Below, piece after piece: positions 51,906-61,442 of a DNA stretch of 64,000 bases. The notes under the pieces were generated by a model. It was not told the origin of the DNA. It saw only the letters and a program-made list of their open reading frames with translations, and did not search any database. Position numbers and translations under genes: made by a program. Numbering within the stretch: position 1 is the stretch's first letter; every line of letters begins with the position of its first letter. Origin of the DNA: Methyloradius sp035460505 (GTDB lineage Bacteria; Pseudomonadota; Gammaproteobacteria; Burkholderiales; Methylophilaceae); contig DATHWP010000007.1 in NCBI GenBank assembly GCA_035460505.1, positions 41,250-105,249 of the forward strand. Direction: 5' to 3'.

Positions 51906-54251
51906 ATGAAGTCATGCGTACGCAAATTGCGCACCCAATCTACTGGGTCGCGCGCTAATTCAATCAAATCATTACCCATTAACTTATTGTTAATTAATTT
52001 ATTGCTTGGTATGGGCCTCAGTGCTTATTCCATATCCAGCCCAGCAGAAGATGCCAGCAAACCATTGGCTAATATAGTCGCTTCACTAGATACATTACCT
52101 GAAGTGACAGTAACTGCAACGCGCAGCGAAACCGCGGTTGATGAAGTGCCAGCGACCATTACTGTGATCAACCGCGAAAAGCTGGATCGAAAGATTGCGG
52201 CAGATGAGGCTGATTATTTTCGTGATGAGCCCGATGTCAGCATGGCGCGCGACCTTCGTCGCTTTGGCGCTACGCGCGTCAATATTCGCGGCATAGAAGA
52301 CAACCGCGTGATGCAGATGGTCGATGGCGTGCGCCTCTCGGACTATTACGATAGTGGCGGCCCAACCAATTTCACAATGAATGCGCCCTTGGGTGTTTCG
52401 CGCGATTTTCTCAAGCGTGTTGAGATCCTGCGCGGCCCCGCGTCCAGCTTGTATGGGTCGGACGCTATTGGTGGCGTAGTCGGTTATATCACGCTGGATC
52501 CAACTGATGTACTGACGCCTGGAAAAGATTACGGCGTGCGCTACCGCATGGGGTATAGCGGTGAGAACAAAGGCTTTAGCAACAGCGTACTGGGCGCATG
52601 GCATAGCGATATGCTGGATGTTTTGCTCGGTTACTCTCACACTGATGCCAGTGAATTTCGCAATAAAGGTAGCGTTGATACGGTGAGTGTCAGCCGTACT
52701 AAGCCTAATCCACAAAGCATTGAAGACCAGGGTGCTATTGCCAAGTTTGTCTTGCGTCCTGCAGAAGGCCATACGGTTTCAGTCATGCTGGAAGGGCGCG
52801 AGCAGAATGCCGATGTCAACGTCAAGCGCTTATCGGCAACCATCCCGAAAGTCACAGCAACATCAGGCGAAGATAATACGCAGCGCATACGTGCCAGCAT
52901 CGATTGGGAATACAAACCGCAGTCTGCGTTCTATGACCGCTTGGCAGTGAAGCTATATCGCCAGGAGACGGATACTGATAACAAAAACGTACAAACGCGC
53001 ACCAATACCAGCGCGACTTGTTCAGGAACTTCTGGCGCTGGTAATAACTGCCTGCTGAATCAGAGTTTTGCTTTGAACCAAACATCTACAGGCTTTGGTT
53101 TAGTAATGGATAGCAATACTAAGATATGGGATAAGAGCCATTTCTTTACCTATGGCATCGATATTTCCCGGGTTGAAACGGAAGAGTTACGTGATGCCAC
53201 CATCAGGAACCTGACTACCGGCACTGTTACTAAAAGTTTGGCAGGCGATACTTTCCCAACTCGCGATTTCCCTAAAGGTATTACTGACCGCGCTGGCATA
53301 TTCGTACAGGATGAGATCACTGGTCTGGCTGGCGGCCCGCTATCAATTATTCCTAGTTTGCGCTATGACTGGAATCGCCTTAAACCAGAGGTGGATGCGC
53401 TTTCACAAACTGCACTGTCAGCGAATAACCGTAGCGCAGTAGAACAAACTGATTCAGCATTCTCACCCAAGTTGGCGGCAATCTGGAAACTTAACCCGAC
53501 TATGTCGCTATACGGTCAGGCAGTCACTGGTTTCCGTGCGCCAAATTACAATGAAGTGAATGGATCATTCCGCAATGCGGTGCAGCAATATGCGATTAGC
53601 CCGAATGCCGACCTCAAGGCAGAAACCAGCGTGGGGGTTGAAGGCGGTATTAAGTGGTATGCGCAAAAAGTACGTGGTCAATTATCACTCTACGATACTC
53701 ACTACAAAGACTTTATCGAGAATGTGCAATTGGTGTGCCCAGGTGATGCGCGTTGTATCTCTGGCGTTGCCACTACTTTTATTAACAGCAATATATCCAG
53801 CGTACGTATTTATGGGGCAGAGCTGAGAAGCGCATGGGATTTCACGCCTGGATGGAGTGTTGATGGTGCGCTGGCTTGGACGCGTGGTGAGAATAGATCG
53901 ACCAATCAGCCTTTAAATAGCGTTGAGCCTGCACGGCTATCCCTAGGTTTGGTACGAGAGGCTGCGGACTGGGGTGCTGAAGCCCGCGTTCGATCAGCAG
54001 CAGCGGTCACGCGTACTGATGATACGGCTGGTACATGGTACCGCCCCGCAGGTTACAGCGTGGCTAATCTGGCTGCATGGTGGCGGCCAATCAAGGCTGG
54101 TCAATTCAATATCGCGGTCAATAATCTGTTCGATAAAAAGTATTTCTTATGGAGCGATATACGTCAGGCCGACAGCCGCAATCCAGTCGGGGTCGATTTC
54201 TATTCCCAATCAGGACGTACCGTTTCTGCAAGCTTTAGCTATCAATTTTAA
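51906..54251 (+). CDS. TonB-dependent heme/hemoglobin-type outer-membrane receptor
   Basis: About 781 aa. TonB box and plug begin LPEVTVTATRSETAVDEVPATITVINREKL; the plug continues with RRFGATRVNIRGIEDNRVMQMVDGVRLSDYYDSGG and VEILRGPASSLYGSDAIGGVVGY. The barrel holds GFRAPNYNEVNGSF and SPNADLKAETS, corresponding to the FRAP and NPNL boxes of heme receptors, though no His lies between them. It ends in aromatic F (FSYQF). ATG 51906 has GGGGAG upstream; an earlier in-frame start (51855) is less likely. Confidence 0.88.
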   Translation: MKSCVRKLRTQSTGSRANSIKSLPINLLLINLLLGMGLSAYSISSPAEDASKPLANIVASLDTLPEVTVTATRSETAVDEVPATITVINREKLDRKIAADEADYFRDEPDVSMARDLRRFGATRVNIRGIEDNRVMQMVDGVRLSDYYDSGGPTNFTMNAPLGVSRDFLKRVEILRGPASSLYGSDAIGGVVGYITLDPTDVLTPGKDYGVRYRMGYSGENKGFSNSVLGAWHSDMLDVLLGYSHTDASEFRNKGSVDTVSVSRTKPNPQSIEDQGAIAKFVLRPAEGHTVSVMLEGREQNADVNVKRLSATIPKVTATSGEDNTQRIRASIDWEYKPQSAFYDRLAVKLYRQETDTDNKNVQTRTNTSATCSGTSGAGNNCLLNQSFALNQTSTGFGLVMDSNTKIWDKSHFFTYGIDISRVETEELRDATIRNLTTGTVTKSLAGDTFPTRDFPKGITDRAGIFVQDEITGLAGGPLSIIPSLRYDWNRLKPEVDALSQTALSANNRSAVEQTDSAFSPKLAAIWKLNPTMSLYGQAVTGFRAPNYNEVNGSFRNAVQQYAISPNADLKAETSVGVEGGIKWYAQKVRGQLSLYDTHYKDFIENVQLVCPGDARCISGVATTFINSNISSVRIYGAELRSAWDFTPGWSVDGALAWTRGENRSTNQPLNSVEPARLSLGLVREAADWGAEARVRSAAAVTRTDDTAGTWYRPAGYSVANLAAWWRPIKAGQFNIAVNNLFDKKYFLWSDIRQADSRNPVGVDFYSQSGRTVSASFSYQF

Positions 54252-54263
54252 AAAGGCATCACC

Positions 54264-55451
54264 ATGAAAATAAAACGATTCATCTATGCAATAACCGTGG
54301 CGGGATTCACAGCCATGCTAATTGCCTGCTCCAGTACATATGCCGCCGAGAGTAATCAGGCATTAGCCAGCCAGCCGCAAAACCAGCCATATATTTTTGG
54401 CTGGCAGTTTGCAGATGGCGCTGATATGAAACCTCGCGGTGGTGAATCTAAAGGTGTGCCCGTGACGCTGGATAACAAGCCCAGTGATGCATGGTTGAAA
54501 CTGCAGCAGCTTTGCATCGGCAGCTATGAACGTGACCGCCGTGCGATTCTGGCAATGGTGGGGGAATTCAGGGTCAGCTTTGATTTTGTAGAAGTCGCTG
54601 GATTCACCGACAACTACAAACCAGCCGTGCCTTACCGTAACTGGGCCACTGAAAAAGTCTATGTGCTGGAAGACAGTGGTGACCACATCGTGTTGCAACA
54701 TGTGCTGCTCTCGCAGAGCATTGCGGCCGATGGTACGGTTGAAAAGCCAGTGCTAACCAAGCACTGGCGGCAAGATTGGCAATATGAGCCGAAACAGGTG
54801 CTGGTCTATCGTGGGAACAATGCTTGGCAATCGCGGGCAGTTCCCGAGTCTGAGCGTAAGGGCGCATGGTCGCAAACTGTTTACCAGGTCGATGATTCGC
54901 CACGGTATGGTGGCGTCGCGGTTTGGCAACATTTGAGTAATTTCTCAAGCTGGAATTCACCAGATACCTGGCGTCCATTGCCGCGCCGCGAATACACCGT
55001 GCGCGATGACTACCAACTGTTGATGGGTAACAATCGCCAGATTATCTTGCCTACGGGCTGGGTGCATGAACAGCAAAATAATAAGGTGGTACTGGACAGC
55101 AATGCACAACCACAAGTTTTAAATGCGGTTATCGCAAGGGAGTTTGGCTTTAATCGCTATGAGCGGATTACAGGGTTTGATTTCAGCATTGCTGATGCCT
55201 ACGTTAAAAAAACCGAGCCATTCTGGAGCGAGATACGCAAGCAATGGGCTGAGCTCGCCAGCCAAGGCAAGCTAATCCGGCTACGCAGTGCACCTGATAA
55301 AGGCATGCTTTATTTGCCGACAGTCACTTACGCCAGCGCTCTTAACAATGGAACAAAGAAGTCTAAAGATGAAATATCCAGCGACGCGAAAAAGGCTGTT
55401 CAGGCTTATTTAGCTGAAAAAGGCGAGGCTGCGGCAAAGCCCGGGTATTGA
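54264..55451 (+). CDS. DUF6607-like exported protein
   Basis: A 395-aa protein with a signal sequence (ITVAGFTAMLIACSSTYAAES), with a Cys in LIACSS that could make it a lipoprotein. The mature region (YIFGWQFADGADMKPRGGESKGVPVTLD...YERDRRAILAMVGEFRVSFDFVE) resembles the DUF6607 family often found next to heme or TonB-dependent receptors (recollection). It follows the receptor by 12 bp. The function is unestablished; envelope iron/heme acquisition is likely from context. Confidence 0.75.
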   Translation: MKIKRFIYAITVAGFTAMLIACSSTYAAESNQALASQPQNQPYIFGWQFADGADMKPRGGESKGVPVTLDNKPSDAWLKLQQLCIGSYERDRRAILAMVGEFRVSFDFVEVAGFTDNYKPAVPYRNWATEKVYVLEDSGDHIVLQHVLLSQSIAADGTVEKPVLTKHWRQDWQYEPKQVLVYRGNNAWQSRAVPESERKGAWSQTVYQVDDSPRYGGVAVWQHLSNFSSWNSPDTWRPLPRREYTVRDDYQLLMGNNRQIILPTGWVHEQQNNKVVLDSNAQPQVLNAVIAREFGFNRYERITGFDFSIADAYVKKTEPFWSEIRKQWAELASQGKLIRLRSAPDKGMLYLPTVTYASALNNGTKKSKDEISSDAKKAVQAYLAEKGEAAAKPGY

Positions 55452-55468
55452 TTATACAAACTTACCAA

Positions 55469-55507
55469 GTGAGAATGATTCTTTACGTGATAATGGTTCT
55501 TATTTAC
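55469..55507 (+). promoter_or_regulatory. Fur-box-like sites upstream of the siderophore receptor
   Basis: GTGAGAATGATTCTTTAC and the adjoining GTGATAATGGTTCTTATTT are two overlapping matches to Fur-type hexamers (GATAAT-like), ~130-170 bp before the receptor ATG. The match is weaker than at 51221 and 59573. Confidence 0.5.
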
Positions 55508-55637
55508 AAGGTGGGATAAATTATATAAAATTCTGTGGTTGTTATAGATCAATCCACAAGCAAGCCAGCAATTTTGCAAGCCAGCCAAGGTTTTACTCTT
55601 TGAATCTAACGTCGAATTTAATTATTAGGGAAAGTAA

Positions 55638-57881
55638 ATGACTAAAAATACAATGCCAAGGCTGGCTATCAATTTAATAGCGCTTGCTATCAGCAGTGCA
55701 TATCCAATGATGGGTGCTGCCGCTGATGAAGCTACGAAGGTTGAGCCAACCTCAACTGAGCAGGCTGTAGATAAATCCAGCAATACTAAAAAAACATCAA
55801 ATAAAGTTGCTGATAATACTGATCAAACACTGCCTGCAGTCAATGTAAAGAGCACTTCGCAGCAGACGCAAGATGGTTATCAAGCTACCAAAACACGTGT
55901 TGGTAAAGTGCTTCAGGATCCACAAGATGTACCACAAGCAATTACGACAGTTACACGTAGCCTAATGCATGATCAGCAGGTAGGTTCACTTCGTGAGGCT
56001 TTACGCAATGTTTCTGGCTTGAGCTTTAATGCTGCAGAAGGTGGGCGCTCTGGTGACAATTTCAACCTACGTGGTTTTTATACCTTCGGTGATATTTACC
56101 TAGATGGTATTCGCGATACAGCGCAATACAATCGCGAAACTTTCAATCTTGAGCAAGTGGACGTACTTCGTGGTTCAGCTGCTATGTTGTTTGGCAGAGG
56201 CCAAGCTGGCGGTGTGATCAATCAGGTTAGCAAAATACCGCAGCTACAAGATAAAAATACGGTAACGGGAAGTTTCGGTACTAATGCATATCTGCAAGGC
56301 ACTGGAGATTTTAACAAGCAGTTGACCGATACCTCTGCAATCCGTATCAATGTTATGCATCGAGATGAAGAGAATTGGCGTAGTAATCCAGCATCAGGTA
56401 CTGGTCCTGAATTGCATCGCGAGGGCATAGCGTTGAGCTATGGATTGGGGTTGGGCACAGATGATGAACTGATCCTGAGTCATGTGTACACTAAGACTCG
56501 CGATGTGCCTGATTATGGTATTTCTTTTGATGGAACCACAAAAAAGCCTACAACTAGATTCCCAAGCAGCACATTCTGGGGTAATGGCAATAACTTTGAT
56601 GATAGTGATACTAATGTATCTACCGCTGTATACACCCACAAATTTTCGCCTGATACCCAATTACGTACTCAGATTCGCTATGGTAATTATGAACGTGCGT
56701 ATTGGGCAAAAACACCAAATCTAACAGCAGCTCCAACCGCTAGTGCTGGTACAGGGGGTAATGTAACGCGCACCAGTGATTATAAAACAACGACCGTGCA
56801 GTCTGATTTGAGTACCAAATTTGATCTGCTGGGTATGAAGCATGAGGCATTGGCTGGGGTTGAGTATCTGCATGAGAACTCATATCGTCAAGGCTTGCTG
56901 AATTTGGGAACCACTGCAGCCCCAGTCTACAACGCGGATGTAGTATCTGGAACTCCAACAAGGTTTAAAGGCAATAGTTATGCGCTTTATGGGCAGGATA
57001 CGATTGAATTTATTCCAGATTGGAAGATATTGTTTGGTGCTCGCCGAGATCAGTTAGATGCTGATTATTCGAGTACTACTTCTCCGTCTCTTAGTTATGG
57101 GGAGTGGAGCTATCGTAGTGGGCTTTCGTGGCAACCTACAAAACAACAGCATTACTACCTTAGTTACAGCGATGCATTCAGCCCAACGGCCGACTTGTAT
57201 CAGCTAACCGTGACTCCACTGCCACCAGAAACCAGTAAGACAGTTGAATTAGGGGCTAAATGGTTATTCTTGGATGGAGATCTGGCATTCCGTACAGCTT
57301 TGTATCGCACAACGAAAGATTGGGAGCGTAATACTGATTTAGAAGCAACCTCTGCGATCCTGACCAAAAAACGTCGTACTGATGGGCTTGAATTTGAGTT
57401 AACGGGCAAGATTACAGATAACTGGGAAGTTTTCAGTGGCGTGTCATTCATGGACGCTAAAATACTGGAGCCAGCGGTTAACGTTAATGCAACGACGGGC
57501 GTTACTACATACGCTGATCCAAGACTTGCTGGGCAAACAGCACGTAATACGCCCGCTGCTACATTCAATGTCTGGACAACCTATGAGTTCGTTGAAAACT
57601 GGAAGATCGGTGGCGGTGTCGAAGCTAAGGGCGGTCGCTATGGATATCAACCTGGCGCTGCAACAGGCCCATTTACTAACGGAGTGTTTAATCCAAATAG
57701 AGCACCTGGATATGCAAGAATGGATGCTATGGTGGCTTACGAGCAGCCAAAATGGGCAGTCCGTTTGAATGTATTCAACTTGCTAGACAAGGTATATTAC
57801 GATTCGATTTATGATAATGGTGGATTCACCGTGCCAGGTAATCGTCGCACCGCTATTGTCACGACTGAATTCAAGTTCTGA
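55638..57881 (+). CDS. TonB-dependent siderophore receptor (Fiu-like, catecholate type)
   Basis: The 747-aa receptor has a signal peptide, and a plug with KTRVGKVLQDPQDVPQAITTVTRSLMHDQQVGSLREALRNVSGLSF, DNFNLRGFYTFGDIYLDGIRD and VDVLRGSAAMLFGRGQAGGVINQVSK, the pattern of FhuA/Fiu-type siderophore receptors. The C-terminus ends VTTEFKF. The following hydroxylase gene is the same partner found next to fiu (ybiX) in E. coli, supporting uptake of monomeric catechols or similar. AGGGAAAG precedes the ATG. Confidence 0.9.
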   Translation: MTKNTMPRLAINLIALAISSAYPMMGAAADEATKVEPTSTEQAVDKSSNTKKTSNKVADNTDQTLPAVNVKSTSQQTQDGYQATKTRVGKVLQDPQDVPQAITTVTRSLMHDQQVGSLREALRNVSGLSFNAAEGGRSGDNFNLRGFYTFGDIYLDGIRDTAQYNRETFNLEQVDVLRGSAAMLFGRGQAGGVINQVSKIPQLQDKNTVTGSFGTNAYLQGTGDFNKQLTDTSAIRINVMHRDEENWRSNPASGTGPELHREGIALSYGLGLGTDDELILSHVYTKTRDVPDYGISFDGTTKKPTTRFPSSTFWGNGNNFDDSDTNVSTAVYTHKFSPDTQLRTQIRYGNYERAYWAKTPNLTAAPTASAGTGGNVTRTSDYKTTTVQSDLSTKFDLLGMKHEALAGVEYLHENSYRQGLLNLGTTAAPVYNADVVSGTPTRFKGNSYALYGQDTIEFIPDWKILFGARRDQLDADYSSTTSPSLSYGEWSYRSGLSWQPTKQQHYYLSYSDAFSPTADLYQLTVTPLPPETSKTVELGAKWLFLDGDLAFRTALYRTTKDWERNTDLEATSAILTKKRRTDGLEFELTGKITDNWEVFSGVSFMDAKILEPAVNVNATTGVTTYADPRLAGQTARNTPAATFNVWTTYEFVENWKIGGGVEAKGGRYGYQPGAATGPFTNGVFNPNRAPGYARMDAMVAYEQPKWAVRLNVFNLLDKVYYDSIYDNGGFTVPGNRRTAIVTTEFKF

Positions 57882-57908
57882 TTCAGCTAATTTGAAAAAA
57901 GGTAATAC

Positions 57909-58589
57909 ATGCTGTTACATGTGCCAGAAGTACTTAATCCAGATGAGCTTGGTCAGTTGCGCGAGTTATTAAAGCAGGCTGACTGGGCCGATGGAAAGAT
58001 TACTGCTGGCACACAATCAGCACAGGTAAAACGTAATATTCAGCTACCTGAAACATCTGAATTCGCAGAAGCTGGACGTAAATTGGTATTAAAGGCGCTT
58101 AGCCGCCACGCTTTATTTTTTTCAGCTGCGCTGCCTAAAAAAATCTATCCGCCTTTATTTAATCAATACCGGGAAGGCATGGATTTTGGCGCTCATATAG
58201 ATAACGCCGTGCGTACTCATGCCATTTCTGCGATGCATGTGAGAACGGATATTTCTTGTACGCTATTTATTGCAGACCCAGAAAGTTATGACGGTGGTGA
58301 ACTCGTTATTGAAGATACTTACGGCCATCAAATGGTGAAATTACCAGCAGGTGATATGGTGCTTTACCCTGGTACAAGTTTGCATCATGTACGGCCAGTT
58401 ACTCGTGGTGCAAGACTTGCCAGCTTTTTCTGGATTGAAAGCATGATCCGTGATGACGCACAACGTACCTTACTTTTTGATATGGATGCCGCTATCGTTA
58501 CACTTCGCCAGCAGATTGGCGATACAGCTGCAGTGATTCGCCTTACAGGGAATTATCACAACTTGATCAGGATGTGGGCTGATACTTGA
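57909..58589 (+). CDS. Fe(II)/2-oxoglutarate PKHD-type hydroxylase (PiuC/YbiX)
   Basis: The 226-aa dioxygenase shows HIDNAVRTH (H-x-D iron ligands), SCTLFIADPESYDGGELVIEDTYG, LYPGTSLHHVRPVTRGARLASFFWIES (distal His and the 2-oxoglutarate Arg) and a conserved C-terminus. PiuC/YbiX proteins accompany siderophore receptors and probably modify the siderophore or a receptor-related substrate; the reaction is unproven. It lies 28 bp after the receptor. Confidence 0.9.
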   Translation: MLLHVPEVLNPDELGQLRELLKQADWADGKITAGTQSAQVKRNIQLPETSEFAEAGRKLVLKALSRHALFFSAALPKKIYPPLFNQYREGMDFGAHIDNAVRTHAISAMHVRTDISCTLFIADPESYDGGELVIEDTYGHQMVKLPAGDMVLYPGTSLHHVRPVTRGARLASFFWIESMIRDDAQRTLLFDMDAAIVTLRQQIGDTAAVIRLTGNYHNLIRMWADT

Positions 58590-58626
58590 TTTGTTTGAAG
58601 ATTAGATTTTGATTAAAGGAAATACC

Positions 58627-58884
58627 ATGCGATTTTTATTATTACTTGCCTTATTGACACCAGTCTATGCGATAGCCTCTGCTGATTGCCCTGTGCATCC
58701 TAAAGAAGAGTGGGCGCCAGAAGATACATTAAAGCAGGCATTGGCGGATGAAGGCTACGTCATCAAAAAATTCAAAGTAGATGGCAACTGCTATGAAATA
58801 TATGGCAGAAATAAAGAAGGAAAAAAAGTGGAAATTTATTTTGATACTAAAACCTTGGCAATTATCAAAGCAGAAGTTGAGTAG
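58627..58884 (+). CDS. Small periplasmic PepSY-like protein
   Basis: An 85-aa protein with a signal peptide (RFLLLLALLTPVYAIASA) and a single PepSY-like domain: LADEGYVIKKFKVDGNCYEIYGRNKEGKKVEIYFDTKTLAIIKAEVE. Two Cys (ADCPVH, GNCYE) may pair. It precedes a cytochrome b561 gene, a common pairing in electron-transfer/ferric-reduction clusters. ATG 58627 has AAAGGAAA upstream. Confidence 0.75.
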   Translation: MRFLLLLALLTPVYAIASADCPVHPKEEWAPEDTLKQALADEGYVIKKFKVDGNCYEIYGRNKEGKKVEIYFDTKTLAIIKAEVE

Positions 58885-58911
58885 CTTATATCTACGTTTG
58901 GCTTTTTAGCT

Positions 58912-59478
58912 GTGACTGGTTTTCAATTTAAGGCGAATACGCCAAGTCGAATACTGGTCTGGGGTTGGTTTGTAAGGCTTACGCATTGGCTGGTGGCTAT
59001 TCTTGTCATCATCAATTTCTTTAACGATACTGGTTGGTGGCATAGAGCTATAGGCTATGTCGCTATTGCGTTAGTCCTCTCCCGTTTATTGTTTGGCCTG
59101 ATTGCTGGTCGTAAAGGCCCGACAGATACAACCTCTCATACAGCACGGTTATGGTGGCCAAGCTTAGCTGACATCAAACAGCATTTGCGCGAAATAGGGG
59201 CGGGTCGTTTAACTCCAAGTCTAGGGCATAACCCGCTAGGCCAGCTTGCTGCATATGCCATATGGCTATTAATTTTTGGATTGGCTTGTACAGGGTGGTT
59301 GTCACGCACGGACATGTTGTGGGGCGAAGATTGGCCTGTGGATGTTCATCGCTGGCTTTCTGATGCATTGCAACTCATGGTCTTGGTGCATATTAGTGCT
59401 GTAATTTTGATGGGTCGTTTACAAAAGCAGAATCTTATTTTCTCCATGTTGCATGGCAGAAAGTCAAAGTCCGAATAG
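58912..59478 (+). CDS. Cytochrome b561 family protein
   Basis: The 188-aa protein has four hydrophobic helices and candidate heme His residues in VRLTHWLVA, WWHRAIGYVA, VHRWLSDALQLMVLVHISAVILMG. It is a di-heme inner-membrane electron carrier, here likely supporting periplasmic ferric or siderophore-iron reduction with the PepSY partner. It starts at GTG 58912. Confidence 0.85.
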   Translation: MTGFQFKANTPSRILVWGWFVRLTHWLVAILVIINFFNDTGWWHRAIGYVAIALVLSRLLFGLIAGRKGPTDTTSHTARLWWPSLADIKQHLREIGAGRLTPSLGHNPLGQLAAYAIWLLIFGLACTGWLSRTDMLWGEDWPVDVHRWLSDALQLMVLVHISAVILMGRLQKQNLIFSMLHGRKSKSE

Positions 59479-59572
59479 GCAGCAGAGTTTGCTTGTCTAA
59501 ATATGTTTGAACTTCGTGAGGTTGACTGAACGCTGCAATTGATTGAATTTATGAATATTCCCACTTAAAATA

Positions 59573-59591
59573 ATTATTGAGAATCATTATC
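59573..59591 (+). promoter_or_regulatory. Fur box upstream of hemP2-tonB-exbB-exbD
   Basis: ATTATTGAGAATCATTATC is a strong match to GATAATGATAATCATTATC, 24 bp before the hemP2 start. It predicts iron repression of the second hemP and of the TonB system downstream. Confidence 0.75.
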
Positions 59592-59614
59592 ATTAGTATT
59601 AAAATAAGATTTAG

Positions 59615-59830
59615 ATGACTATTTTGATTACACAGCCCTTGGCAACGAGTAAGTCTCTGGAAGATGAACACTTCGCCCATGTGGCTTCTGAACAAGAGGT
59701 TTTAAATCAAAAGCGTCAAGTCAGTGCAGATGCATTATTTGCTGGCGGCAAAGAGGTCGCTATCGTGCATGGGGCCGAGGAATATATGTTAAGAATCACC
59801 AAACAAGGTAAGCTCATTTTAACTAAATAA
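59615..59830 (+). CDS. hemP: Hemin uptake protein HemP (copy 2)
   Basis: A 71-aa protein with VSADALFAGGKEVAIVHGAEEYMLRITKQGKLILTK at the C-terminus, the HemP hallmark. It shares the terminal GKLILTK with copy 1 but differs elsewhere. It is translationally coupled to tonB (TAATG). Confidence 0.85.
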   Translation: MTILITQPLATSKSLEDEHFAHVASEQEVLNQKRQVSADALFAGGKEVAIVHGAEEYMLRITKQGKLILTK

Positions 59831-60651
59831 TGATGGAATTTATGCTGGGCCAACCCCAATTACATCTCATGCCAAATTTACATCTCACGGCAAACGAACG
59901 AAGTAGTTTCGATTTTAAAGCGCTGAAGCCAAGCTTAATGTCGGCTATCAATGAAAAACCGCGCGTTTCGTGGGGCAGTCTATTGATAGTGATTGCTTTG
60001 CATGTTGGCATATTGATGTTTCTTTTGTATATACAGAAGCAAGATCACATTGAGTTGCCAGCAGTGACGCCTATGATGGTGAGTTTGCTAGATTCTCCAC
60101 AGCCATTGAATCAGCCAGCGGTAGAGATCAAGCAAGTTGAAACCCCTAAACCTGAGCATGTAAAACAAAAGCAAGTAATTGAGACCAAGCCACAGCAAGC
60201 TGTCATCAATACGCCCTCTGCAGTGCAGCCAGTGCAAGACAAAAGCGATGCAATCAAGCAGGAGGCTGCTGTCGCCGAAACTAAAACCAGTACCTCTGCC
60301 GAGCCGCATGCCGTTGAGAGCAAACCAGTTGAAGCTGTAGATAAAACTCCACCAAAAGAAGATGTTGTGGAGCAGCCTAAGTTTGGGGTTGCGTACCTGA
60401 ATAATCCTGCCCCTAATTACCCTGGAATGTCGCGCCGCACTGGCGAACAGGGACAAGTCATGCTACGTGTGTTAGTCAGCGCCACAGGCGAAGCGGCTAG
60501 CGTAGAGTTAGAAAAAACAAGTCAATATGAGCGCTTGGATCAAGCAGCAATTGAAGCTGTGAAAAAATGGCGTTTTGTACCTGCTAAAAAGAATAACCAG
60601 CCATTTAGTGCTTATGTGCTGGTGCCCGTCAGATTCTCACTCGATAAGTAA
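59830..60651 (+). CDS. tonB: Energy transducer TonB
   Basis: The 273-aa protein has one N-terminal transmembrane anchor (~residues 47-66, LLIVIALHVGILMFLLY), a long Pro/Lys/Glu-rich periplasmic spacer and a C-terminal TonB domain (NYPGMSRRTGEQGQVMLRVLVSATGEA...AAIEAVKKWRFVPAKKNNQPFSAYVLVPVRF). It couples the proton-motive force to the outer-membrane receptors of this cluster. It begins at 59830 overlapping the hemP2 stop. Confidence 0.92.
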   Translation: MMEFMLGQPQLHLMPNLHLTANERSSFDFKALKPSLMSAINEKPRVSWGSLLIVIALHVGILMFLLYIQKQDHIELPAVTPMMVSLLDSPQPLNQPAVEIKQVETPKPEHVKQKQVIETKPQQAVINTPSAVQPVQDKSDAIKQEAAVAETKTSTSAEPHAVESKPVEAVDKTPPKEDVVEQPKFGVAYLNNPAPNYPGMSRRTGEQGQVMLRVLVSATGEAASVELEKTSQYERLDQAAIEAVKKWRFVPAKKNNQPFSAYVLVPVRFSLDK

Positions 60652-60692
60652 ATCATTTCTCTTTCATTTAAGTATTTTTACAAGGAATTTCC

Positions 60693-61442
60693 ATGGAAAG
60701 CGGCTATCAATTTAACTCACTGACATTTATTACAGATGGTGGGCCCGTCTCAATGCTGGTTGCGCTATTGCTGGTTGCAATGTCAGTCGCCAGTTGGTAT
60801 TTGATTATTGTGAAAACCTATCAGGCTGTTACGCTACGCAAAAACTCTAACGCATTTGCCAAACAGTTTTGGGATGCACCAACCTTGGCCTCAGCTTTAA
60901 ACCATGCTGGTGGTAGTACCCCAGTAGCAAGACTTGCTACCCAATCTATTGAGGCGGCAGAGCATCATCAAAAGCATGCTGCCAAACGCTTGGCTGATGC
61001 CTGTAATCAGGATGAGTTTATTGCACGTGCCATGCGTCGCAATATTGCAGATGAAAGCGCAGCACTTGAATCAGGCCTGACTGTGTTGGCTTCTGTTGGT
61101 AGTGTTTCACCATTTGTGGGTTTGTTTGGTACGGTATGGGGTATTTACCACGCGCTTGCCAGCATCAGCCTGAGTGGTCAGGCAACTCTTGATAAAGTGG
61201 CTGGCCCAGTAGGCGAGGCTTTAATCATGACCGCATTAGGGTTAGCAGTTGCGATACCCGCTGTACTTGCTTATAACGCCTTGGTGCGCAGTAACCGCGT
61301 ATTGCTAGGCCAGTTAGAGAGCTTTGCTCATGATTTACATACTTTGCTGACTACAGGTAGTGCCCTCACTGTTTCGCCTGCTGCTAATGCTGAACAATCA
61401 GCCAAGCACAGTACTACACACCTTAAAGAGGTCAACGCATGA
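60693..61442 (+). CDS. exbB: ExbB/TolQ-type proton channel
   Basis: The 249-aa protein has three membrane segments (~20-42, ~125-150, ~170-195) and the MotA/TolQ/ExbB signature LTVLASVGSVSPFVGLFGTVWGIYHALASI and GPVGEALIMTALGLAVAIPAVLAYN. With ExbD it energises TonB. AAGGAATTTCC precedes the ATG; it overlaps exbD by 4 bp. Confidence 0.93.
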   Translation: MESGYQFNSLTFITDGGPVSMLVALLLVAMSVASWYLIIVKTYQAVTLRKNSNAFAKQFWDAPTLASALNHAGGSTPVARLATQSIEAAEHHQKHAAKRLADACNQDEFIARAMRRNIADESAALESGLTVLASVGSVSPFVGLFGTVWGIYHALASISLSGQATLDKVAGPVGEALIMTALGLAVAIPAVLAYNALVRSNRVLLGQLESFAHDLHTLLTTGSALTVSPAANAEQSAKHSTTHLKEVNA